Assembly (NCBI GenBank): GCA_025774935.1
Contig: JALGZK010000028.1
Location: 1-24,374, forward strand
DNA: 24,374 nt
Reading direction: 5' to 3'
Origin: a bacterium
Lineage (GTDB): Bacteria; Joyebacterota; Joyebacteria; Joyebacterales; Joyebacteraceae
In this document: positions 7,282 through 14,009 of the stretch, one piece after another
Layout of the letters: each line of letters opens with the position of its first letter
How positions within the stretch are numbered: position 1 is the stretch's first letter
Program-made: the position numbers and the translations under genes
Notes under the pieces: model-generated
The model's input: the letters and a program-made list of their open reading frames with translations, nothing else
What the model was told of the DNA's origin: nothing
Database searches by the model: none

Positions 7282-8043
7282 ATGTCGGTAAGAAGGAACG
7301 TGCGCTTCTGCCGCGCGATAGCGGTCGCCGCGGTGGTGGCGCTTCTGACTGTCTGGGTCTCGTACGCGGTCGCCCTCTGCCCGAGGATGAAGTTCGTCAA
7401 CCCCGACGACAAGAGCGTCGAGGTCGGCTGGACGATGGGAGTCGACGAGTCCATCATCCCCGACTTTGGCGGATACCGCGTCTGGATGCGGGAGGTCTGG
7501 CAGGACGCGGACCTGAAGCTCGCCGCAGAGTACGTCTGGGGCGAGGACGACACCTCGGCCGCCGGCTACTGGCCGTTCCGGCCCTTCTACGAGGACAGCA
7601 TCCGAGTCTACGTGAACGACCGGCTTCAGAACGCGTTCCCCTACGTGTTCTCGGTCACGGCCTTCGAGGCCGGCGTATCTGTGACCGACACGACGTGCCT
7701 CTTGAACAACGCGAGCGGCATCGTCTACCCCAGGGTCGGCGTGTCAGACAAGCTCTCGACGATCCGGGTGATCCCGAATCCGTACCGGACGAGCGCGGCT
7801 TGGGAGGTTGGGAGCGAGAGGCGGGTTACCTTCGTGGGTCTCCCCGCCAAGGCGACGATCCGGATCTACTCGACGTCGCTCAACCTCGTGAGAACGATCC
7901 GGCATGACAATCCAACGAGCGATCAAGCATTCTGGGATCTCATGAACAGCGACGGCGAGGACATCGCGCCCGGAATCTACGTCTGGGTCGTCGACGTCGA
8001 AGGCCTCGGGTCGACCGAGGGAAGGATGATGATAATCAAATAG
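7282..8043 (+). CDS. Secreted protein with FN3-like region and C-terminal FlgD-like Ig domain
   Basis: 253 residues; ATG 7282 with GGAGGAG 6 bases upstream. Residues 1-32 form a signal sequence: basic start, then a hydrophobic core at 11-32. Residues 45-135 have fibronectin III-like features: a VEVGW strand, GGYRVWMRE, then PYVFSVTAFEAG. From residue 161 (IRVIPNPYR) to the end is a FlgD-like Ig domain with the usual order: IPNPYR, VTFVGLP..ATIRIY, FWDLMNSDGEDIAPGIYVW and a last MMIIK strand. Such domains serve as sorting or assembly modules of exported proteins in FCB-type bacteria; whether this organism has a type IX system cannot be seen here. No catalytic motif is visible. It has its own promoter. 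Confidence 0.82.
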   Translation: MSVRRNVRFCRAIAVAAVVALLTVWVSYAVALCPRMKFVNPDDKSVEVGWTMGVDESIIPDFGGYRVWMREVWQDADLKLAAEYVWGEDDTSAAGYWPFRPFYEDSIRVYVNDRLQNAFPYVFSVTAFEAGVSVTDTTCLLNNASGIVYPRVGVSDKLSTIRVIPNPYRTSAAWEVGSERRVTFVGLPAKATIRIYSTSLNLVRTIRHDNPTSDQAFWDLMNSDGEDIAPGIYVWVVDVEGLGSTEGRMMIIK

Positions 8044-8052
8044 ACGAGCCGG

Positions 8053-8064
8053 GCGACCGGTCGC
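8053..8064. repeat. 12-bp perfect palindrome after the FN3/FlgD gene
   Basis: GCGACCGGTCGC is self-complementary and lies 10 bases after the stop at 8043. It is in the 196-base gap before the aconitase-family gene. It could be an operator for the following operon or part of a 3'-end structure. No clear promoter or T-tract was found in this gap. Confidence 0.3.
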
Positions 8065-8239
8065 ACGGTCGTCTCTCATCTCGTCGGCTGGCTCAAGGCC
8101 GCTTGATCACGAAGCTCCGGGCATCGAGACGAGACCGCGGGGCGACGAGCTCGAGCGGCTTCTGAGCGTCCGACGCCGATTCGTGCGAAGCGGGCGGTCG
8201 GGCGGTGTTCGACAAGCGGCATTCAGGGAAGGAGAGGTG

Positions 8240-10051
8240 TTGAGTTTGACCATTATCGAGAAGATTATCGCCGGCCACTCAGGGCGTGAAGTGAGCCCGG
8301 GCGACATCGTCGACGTCGCGATCGACGCGAGGATCGCCCGCGACTTCGGCGGGGCGAACGTCGTGAAGAACATCGAGGAGCACGGTCTCGGCGTCGACGA
8401 CCCCGCGAAGACCTTCTTCACGTTCGACTGCAACCCCGGCGGATCCGACCAGAAGTACGCGGCGAATCAGCAGATCTGCAGGACGTTCGCTCGGGCCCGG
8501 GGAATCGGCGTCTACGACGTCGACAGGGGCATCGGGACGCATCTCGCCATCGACGAGGGGCTTGTTGGTCCAGGCGGAACGCTGGTGTCGACGGACTCGC
8601 ACGCCAACATCCTCGGCGCGATCGGCGCGTTCGGGCAGGGGATGGGTGACCAGGACATCGCGTGGGCGTGGGCGAACGGGGCCGTCTGGTTCAAGGTGCC
8701 GCCGTCCGTGAGGATCGTGGTGGAGGGAACGCCCGGACCGGCGGCGACTCCGAAGGACCTCGTGCTTCAGTGCCTGCGTCACTTCGGAGCGAGCGGACTC
8801 CTCGGCGTCGCCGGGGAGTACCACGGGAACGTCATAGACGGTCTCTCGCTCGACGGACGCGTGACGATGGCGTCGATGGCGACTGAGATGGGTGGGATCA
8901 TCACGTTCCTACCGCCGAGCGACGACGTCATCGAGCACTGCCGCGCAGCGGGCGCGCTCTCGACGCCGGCGTACGCTGACGGCGACGCATCCTACACCGG
9001 CGAGGTTACGATCGACGTCGACGGGCTTCGCCCGCTCGTCGCGCGGCCTGGTCACCCCGACGACGTCGTCGAGGTGTCGGAGGTCGCGGGCCGCAAGATC
9101 GACTCCGTGTTCATCGGATCGTGCACGAACGGCAGGTACGAAGACATGGTCGCTGCGGCTGGGATCCTCCGCGGCCGCTCCGTCGCTCCAGGCGTCGTTC
9201 TCAAGATCGTCCCGGCCACCGACAGGATCTGGCAGCTGTGTCTCGAGGAGGGGCTCGTCGACGTGTTCAAGAAGGCCGGCGCGCTTCTTGGGAACGCCGG
9301 CTGCGCCGGGTGCGCCGCCGGCCAGCTCGGGCAGAACGGTCCGGGCGAGGTCACGGTGAGCACCGGGAACAGGAACTACCCGGGGAAGCAGGGGAAGGGC
9401 GAGGTCTATCTCGCCTCTCCGGCGACGGCGGCCGCGTCAGCCATCGCAGGCGAGATCGTGACCGCGGAGGCGATCCCGGACAAGCCCGCCGTCTTCATGC
9501 CCGACCCCGATGCAGCGCGTGCCGGGGAAGCCGGGGGCGCCTCAGTCGCGTCGGGCGGTCGGCCGACGACGGTGCGGGGCAGAGTCTGGGTCGTCGACCA
9601 CGACAACGTCGACACCGACATGATCTACCACAACCGTCACCTCGCTGTGACCGACATCGCGGAGATGGGGCAGTACACGTTCGGGAATCTGGGCGGTTGG
9701 GAGGACTTCCCGAAGAACGTCGAGCCCGGCGACATCCTGGTGACCGGCTCGAACTTCGGCTGCGGGAGCTCACGCCAGCAGGCCGTCGACTGCTTCGCGA
9801 GCCTCGGCGTCTCGCTCGTGATCGCGAAGTCGTTCGGCGCAATCTACGAGAGGAACGCCATCAACGCTGGGATGCCGATCATGGTCGGCGATCTCTCTGA
9901 GTCCGGACTCTCGAACGGTGACGAGATCGAGGTCGACCTCTCGACCGGCGAGATCACGCACCTTGCTTCGGGGAAGACCTTCGGCGGACGGCCGTTCTCG
10001 GACGTCCAGATGCAGATCTACCAGCGCGGAGGCCTGCTCGCGGTCGGGTAG
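8240..10051 (+). CDS. Single-chain aconitase-family hydratase (LeuC-like plus LeuD-like domains)
   Basis: 603 residues from TTG 8240, preceded by AAGGAG; TTG 8246 is the other candidate, while an upstream GTG at 8183 has no ribosome site. These enzymes isomerise a 2-hydroxy tricarboxylate to the 3-hydroxy isomer using a [4Fe-4S] cluster. Residues 1-410 are the LeuC-like part: cluster ligands C295 (GSCTNGR), C355 and C358 (GCAGC), and D119-S120-H121. The family's DSHT reads DSHAN here. Residues 440-603 are the swivelling LeuD-like part with SNFGCGSSRQQ; its substrate loop reads HNRHLAV instead of a known YLRT or YLVY type. The fused length (about 600) is shorter than AcnA or AcnB (about 850-900). 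Next to citrate lyase genes, citrate/isocitrate is the natural guess, but the substrate is unproven. It heads an operon with CitDE and CitF. Confidence 0.87.
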   Translation: MSLTIIEKIIAGHSGREVSPGDIVDVAIDARIARDFGGANVVKNIEEHGLGVDDPAKTFFTFDCNPGGSDQKYAANQQICRTFARARGIGVYDVDRGIGTHLAIDEGLVGPGGTLVSTDSHANILGAIGAFGQGMGDQDIAWAWANGAVWFKVPPSVRIVVEGTPGPAATPKDLVLQCLRHFGASGLLGVAGEYHGNVIDGLSLDGRVTMASMATEMGGIITFLPPSDDVIEHCRAAGALSTPAYADGDASYTGEVTIDVDGLRPLVARPGHPDDVVEVSEVAGRKIDSVFIGSCTNGRYEDMVAAAGILRGRSVAPGVVLKIVPATDRIWQLCLEEGLVDVFKKAGALLGNAGCAGCAAGQLGQNGPGEVTVSTGNRNYPGKQGKGEVYLASPATAAASAIAGEIVTAEAIPDKPAVFMPDPDAARAGEAGGASVASGGRPTTVRGRVWVVDHDNVDTDMIYHNRHLAVTDIAEMGQYTFGNLGGWEDFPKNVEPGDILVTGSNFGCGSSRQQAVDCFASLGVSLVIAKSFGAIYERNAINAGMPIMVGDLSESGLSNGDEIEVDLSTGEITHLASGKTFGGRPFSDVQMQIYQRGGLLAVG

Positions 10052-10070
10052 CGGTCCGTCTCCAGAACCG

Positions 10071-10087
10071 CGGCCGGCAGCCGGCCG
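10071..10087 (+). other. Intercistronic hairpin between the hydratase and citDE
   Basis: CGGCCGG (10071-10077) and CCGGCCG (10081-10087) form a 7-bp all-GC stem with a CAG loop, 20 bases after the hydratase stop and 44 before the CitDE start. There is no T-tract. It probably stabilises or separates mRNA segments within the operon. Confidence 0.4.
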
Positions 10088-10131
10088 GGTCCGAGCGTTG
10101 ACTGAGACAGCTCGACACAAGGAGGAACGTC

Positions 10132-11358
10132 GTGAGCCAGAAGGGTCAGGCGGGCCGTCGTGGTGACAGGGTCCGTTCGGATTGCTGGATATCCGTCGAG
10201 CCCCGCGACAGCGGCGGCGTCTCGATCGAACTCAAGAGCAGGGTCGAGGCGATGTACGGCGCCGCGATCCGCGAGACGGTCGGGAACGGGCTTGCCGCGC
10301 TCGGTGTCGAACACGCGGCCGTCCAGGTCGAAGACACGGGCGCGCTCCCGTTCGTTCTCATGGCTCGGCTCGAGGCGGCGGTGAAGCGCGCGCTCCCGGA
10401 GACCGAGGCGGAGTTCCTTCCGGACATGGCGGCGTGGTCGACGTACGGCACCACGCGCGACCGCTTCCGGAGGTCGCGGCTCTACCTCCCGGGGGACCAG
10501 GCGAAGCTCATGATCAACGCAGGGCTCCACGGTCCGGACGGCGTCATCCTCGATCTCGAGGACAGCGTCGCCGCCGCGGAGAAGGACGCGGCGAGGTTCG
10601 TCGTGAGGAACGCCCTCAGGCAGGTCGACTTCCAGGGGGCGGAGCGCATGGTCAGGATCAACCAGATCCCGGCCGGCCTCGATGACCTTCCGTACGTCGT
10701 CCCGCACAACCCGCACGTCATCCTCATTCCGAAGTGCGAGACACCGGAGCACGTCACCGCGGTCGACGAGCGAGCCAAGTCTATCCTGGGGGAGAAGGGC
10801 ATCGACGCGCCGGTCTACCTCATGCCGATCGTGGAGAGCGCGCTCGGGTGCTGGCGCGCCTACGAGATCGCGGCCGCGGCCGAGTCGGTCGTTGCGCTCA
10901 CGATCGGACTCGAGGACTACACGGCGGACATCGGCACGCAGCGGACGAACGAGGGCCGGGAGAGCTTCTGGGCAAGGTCGCAGGTCGTGAACGCCGCGAG
11001 GGCGGCGGGCGTCCAACCGATCGACACGGTCTTCTCCGACGTCACCGACATGGAGGGACTCACCGCGAGCGTCCTCGAGGCGAAGGCGCTCGGATTCGAT
11101 GGGAAGGGTTGTATCCACCCGAGACAGATCGACGTCATACACCGCGGCTTCACGCCCGGAGAGGCGGAGGTCGAGAAGGCTAAGCGGATCGTCCTCGCGT
11201 TCGACGAGGCGGAGAAGAAAGGGCTGGGTGTCGTCTCGCTCGGGAGCAAGATGATCGATCCCCCGGTCGTCAAACGCGCGCTCCGAACCGTCGACCTCGC
11301 GGTCAGGTCCGGCGTCCTTTCCGAAGGCTGGAAGGAAGGAGGTGGGGAAGATGCCTAA
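10132..11358 (+). CDS. citDE: Fused citrate lyase acyl carrier (CitD) and beta subunit (CitE)
   Basis: 408 residues from GTG 10132 with AAGGAGG just upstream. Residues 1-95 match CitD: an opening strand with VRSD and ISVEP, then IELKSRVEAMYGAAIR and VEDTGALPFVLMARLEAAVKRA. Residues 110-395 match CitE: RLYLPGD, VILDLEDSV, RINQIP, LIPKCE, GLEDYTAD, FDGKGCIHPRQID and a C-terminal GVVSLGSKMIDPP. CitE cleaves citryl-ACP to oxaloacetate and acetyl-ACP. In classical operons CitD and CitE are separate proteins. Oddity: aligning on the Asp of ESSD/ESGD puts Arg15 where the prosthetic-group Ser of CitD lies, with Ser16 one place later. Its end overlaps citF by 8 bases, so the two are translationally coupled. 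CitC, CitG and CitX are not in this window. Confidence 0.92.
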   Translation: MSQKGQAGRRGDRVRSDCWISVEPRDSGGVSIELKSRVEAMYGAAIRETVGNGLAALGVEHAAVQVEDTGALPFVLMARLEAAVKRALPETEAEFLPDMAAWSTYGTTRDRFRRSRLYLPGDQAKLMINAGLHGPDGVILDLEDSVAAAEKDAARFVVRNALRQVDFQGAERMVRINQIPAGLDDLPYVVPHNPHVILIPKCETPEHVTAVDERAKSILGEKGIDAPVYLMPIVESALGCWRAYEIAAAAESVVALTIGLEDYTADIGTQRTNEGRESFWARSQVVNAARAAGVQPIDTVFSDVTDMEGLTASVLEAKALGFDGKGCIHPRQIDVIHRGFTPGEAEVEKAKRIVLAFDEAEKKGLGVVSLGSKMIDPPVVKRALRTVDLAVRSGVLSEGWKEGGGEDA

Positions 11359-12910
11359 GGCGGAACTCGTGAAGAACGCGGCGGGACGCATGGTCCCCAC
11401 CGAGGTCAACGGCAAAGAGGCGGTCCCGTACAAGGGTGTCGCGGCGCACCGGCCGACCGGCAACAAGGCGGCCCCGACGATCCCGACGGTCATGGACTAC
11501 CCGGACTGCGGCGACAAGACGGTCGAGGACATAAAGACCGCACTCGAGGCCGCCGGGATCCGCGACGGGATGACCGTCTCGACCCACCACCATCTCAGAA
11601 ACGGCGACTTCGTCGCGAACGCGGTCTTCGAAGCGGCGGCGGAGCTGGGCGTCAAAGATCTTATGTGGTTCCCGAGCGCGTCGTTCCCGTGCCACGCGCC
11701 GATGATCGACCATATGAAGAACGGCGTGATCCATCACATCGAGGGAAGCATGAACGGGCCACTGGGCGCGTTCTGCTCGTCGGGCGGCATGCGGGGGATG
11801 GGCGTCCTCCGTTCGCACGGGGGTCGGTACCAGGCCGTCCAGGACGGCGAGGTCCACATCGACATCGCCGTGCTCGCCGCGCCGACCGCCGACCCGTTCG
11901 GGAACGCGCACGGACTCGACGGTCCCACGGCGTGCGGGCTCCTCGGGTTCGGGCTCGCCGACTCGCAGTACGCGGACAAGGTGATCGTCGTCACCGACAA
12001 CCTCATCGAGTTCCCGTGCATCCCGTGGCAGATCCAGGGGAACTACGTCGACTACGTCACGACCATGGACGCGATCGGAGACGCCAGCAAGATCGTGTCC
12101 GGCACGACGCAGATCACGAAGAGCCCCGACAGGCTCCGGATCGCCGAGATGACGGCGCAGTTCGTGCGCGCCGCCGGCATCATGGAGCAGGGCTTCTCGT
12201 TCCAGGCCGGCGCGGGCGGGACGGCGCTCTCGTTCGCGATCTTCCTCACGGAGATGATGAAGGAGGCGGGGGTCACGGCGAGGTTCGTGCGCGGCGGAAG
12301 CACGCAGTACCTCACGCGGATGCTCGAGGAGGGGCTCACCGACTACATCCTCGACGGGCAGACGTTCGATCTCGAGGGCGTGCGTTCCATGCGCGAGAAC
12401 CCGAACCACGTGAACACGAGCCCGTTCACGAGCTACAACTACCACGGGAAGGGCAACTTCGCGTCGATGCTCGACTGCGTCGTGCTCGGGGCGACCGAGG
12501 TAGACGTCAACTTCAACGCGAACGTCGTCACGCACTCCGACGGGAAGCTCCTCCACGGGATCGGAGGATGGCAGAACTGCCTGTCCTCGAAGTGCACGAT
12601 CCTCCCTATCCCGTCGTTCCGCGACAGGATCCCCGTCCTGGTCGACGAAGTCACCACGCTCTGCGGCCCGGGCGAGCTCATCGACGTGGTCGTGACGGAG
12701 CGCGGGATCGCGATCAACCCGCGGCGGGAGGACCTGCTCTCCGCGGTGGCGGGCTCCGGCCTTCCGATCCGCTCGATCGAGGACATCAAGGCCGAGGTCG
12801 AGACGATCGTCGGCGGACCGCCCGCGAAGCCAGCGTTCGGCGAGCGCGTCGTGGCTGCGATCAAGTGGGTGGACGGGACGGTCATCGACTGCGTGCGGCA
12901 GCTCGGGTGA
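11351..12910 (+). CDS. citF: Citrate lyase alpha subunit (citrate:acetyl-ACP transferase)
   Basis: 519 residues from ATG 11351, with AAGGAGGTG 6 bases upstream; an in-frame GTG at 11342 lies inside that site and is rejected. It matches CitF along its length: the VSTHHHLRNGD motif near the start, SMNGPLGAFCSSGGMRG, AAPTADPFGNAHG, GFSFQAGAGGTALS, GGSTQYLTRMLEEGL and a VVTERGIAINPRR ending. CitF swaps the acetyl group on the carrier for citrate, giving citryl-ACP for CitE. Length is as expected (about 510). With the CitD-CitE fusion it supplies all three structural subunits of the lyase from two genes. It is the last gene of the operon and faces the AOR operon tail to tail. Confidence 0.94.
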   Translation: MPKAELVKNAAGRMVPTEVNGKEAVPYKGVAAHRPTGNKAAPTIPTVMDYPDCGDKTVEDIKTALEAAGIRDGMTVSTHHHLRNGDFVANAVFEAAAELGVKDLMWFPSASFPCHAPMIDHMKNGVIHHIEGSMNGPLGAFCSSGGMRGMGVLRSHGGRYQAVQDGEVHIDIAVLAAPTADPFGNAHGLDGPTACGLLGFGLADSQYADKVIVVTDNLIEFPCIPWQIQGNYVDYVTTMDAIGDASKIVSGTTQITKSPDRLRIAEMTAQFVRAAGIMEQGFSFQAGAGGTALSFAIFLTEMMKEAGVTARFVRGGSTQYLTRMLEEGLTDYILDGQTFDLEGVRSMRENPNHVNTSPFTSYNYHGKGNFASMLDCVVLGATEVDVNFNANVVTHSDGKLLHGIGGWQNCLSSKCTILPIPSFRDRIPVLVDEVTTLCGPGELIDVVVTERGIAINPRREDLLSAVAGSGLPIRSIEDIKAEVETIVGGPPAKPAFGERVVAAIKWVDGTVIDCVRQLG

Positions 12911-12929
12911 TCGGAGCGGGAGAGACGTA

Positions 12930-12952
12930 GCCGCGGTGATGGTGAGCGCGGC
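12930..12952. terminator. Weak stem-loop between convergent citF and moeB-like genes
   Basis: GCCGCG (12930-12935) pairs with CGCGGC (12947-12952) around an 11-base loop in the 65-base gap between the two converging genes. Only GGCTTTC follows on the plus strand. It may serve both directions, but lacks a proper T-tract. Confidence 0.35.
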
Positions 12953-12975
12953 GACAGGCTTTCAACTCTGAGCGA

Positions 12976-13713
12976 TCAGCGGAGGCCCCGGCAGGCGGGA
13001 CAGTCGGGGTCTCTCTCTATGTCGACCACGTCGATGCGGGGCTCCATCCCCTCGAGGATGAGCAGACGGCCCGTGAGGTTCTCGCCGACGCCTAGGAGGT
13101 ACTTGATGGCCTCCATCGCCTGGAGAGCGCCCATCGTGCCGGGCGTCACGCCAGGGATCGGCGGCTCGACGGCCGGTGGCGTGCGGGAGACGAAGCACTC
13201 GAGACACGGCGTCTCGGGTGGATGCAGGAACGACAGGTGGCCGGTGAGCTCCGAACAGGCGGCGAAGATCATCGGGATGCCGGTCGCAATGCTCGCTCGG
13301 TTCACGGCGATGCGAGTCTCGAGGTTGTCCAGGCAGTCGAGAACGAGGTCGGCGCCCTCGATGAGCTTCTTCGCGCCCCCATGGTCGATCTCCGCCATGT
13401 TCGGCACGACCTCGATCTGGGGATTGAACTCCTTCAGTCTCTTGGCCGCGAGGAAGGCCTTCGGCATCCCGACGTCCGCGAGGCCGTAGAGCGTCTGACG
13501 GTTCAGGTTCGAGAGCTCGACACGATCGCTGTCGCAGACCGTGATCTTCCCGACGCCGGCCGCGGCCAGGTAGATGCCGGCGGAGCTGCCGAGCCCGCCC
13601 ACTCCCGCCATGAACACGTGCGCGGCGCCGAGGCGCTTCTGCCCCTCCTTGCCCCAACCGTTCAATTCGAGCTGACGCAGGTAGCGCCCGAACTCCATCT
13701 TGGATCGCGGCAT
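12976..13713 (-). CDS. moeB: MoeB/ThiF-like E1 adenylyltransferase
   Basis: 245 residues from ATG 13713 with GAGGAG upstream. It adenylates the C-terminal Gly-Gly of a ubiquitin-like sulfur carrier. Visible: nucleotide loop GVGGLG (37-42), D61 and D63 then NLNRQ with R72, K85, and D126 with D129 (DCLDN). Zinc cysteines are C170-C173 and C238-C241 (CLEC; CPAC). The TPGTMGALQAMEAIKYLLG helix is typical. The non-zinc Cys usually found just before this helix in ThiF/MoeB is absent (AVEPPIPGVTPG), and there is no rhodanese domain. It therefore probably only adenylates, with sulfur delivered by another protein. Its partner is the MoaD-like protein 21 bases upstream. Location in the AOR operon points to pterin cofactor synthesis rather than thiamine. 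Confidence 0.88.
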   Translation of the reverse strand: MPRSKMEFGRYLRQLELNGWGKEGQKRLGAAHVFMAGVGGLGSSAGIYLAAAGVGKITVCDSDRVELSNLNRQTLYGLADVGMPKAFLAAKRLKEFNPQIEVVPNMAEIDHGGAKKLIEGADLVLDCLDNLETRIAVNRASIATGIPMIFAACSELTGHLSFLHPPETPCLECFVSRTPPAVEPPIPGVTPGTMGALQAMEAIKYLLGVGENLTGRLLILEGMEPRIDVVDIERDPDCPACRGLR

Positions 13714-13734
13714 GCGTCTCCTCTGTGGTCCGTG

Positions 13735-13974
13735 CTAGCCGCCGGAGACCGGCGGCTGGAGCGTCACGACATCGCCCTCGGCGGGTCGGTAGTTGAGCCT
13801 GCGGACCTTGCCGTCCGCGAACGCGAAGGCCACCAGGCCGTCGGGGATTCCGAGCTGCTCGAGGATCTCCTTGAGAGTCGGGGTGCCCTCGACCTCGACC
13901 TTCCTCGTGTAGATGTCGACGTCGGGCTTGAGCCTGTCCCTGAGCTTCCCGCCCGACCTCAGATAGATGACCAT
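13735..13974 (-). CDS. moaD: MoaD-like sulfur carrier
   Basis: 79 residues from ATG 13974 (GAGGA upstream). A longer open frame extends to 14385 but its extra part runs inside AOR and is not credible. The ending QPPVSGG supplies the free C-terminal Gly-Gly that is adenylated and thiocarboxylated. GDVVTLQPPVSGG is typical of beta-grasp MoaD/ThiS proteins. It would donate sulfur to form the dithiolene of molybdopterin. Lying directly between the AOR gene and the MoeB-like gene, it is most likely devoted to the tungsten/molybdenum pterin cofactor of this AOR. MoaE is not in this window. ThiS is the alternative, less likely from context. Confidence 0.87.
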   Translation of the reverse strand: MVIYLRSGGKLRDRLKPDVDIYTRKVEVEGTPTLKEILEQLGIPDGLVAFAFADGKVRRLNYRPAEGDVVTLQPPVSGG

Positions 13975-14009
13975 GTCGTCCTCGCGTTCGACCGCGGCCC
14001 GACCGCTCT

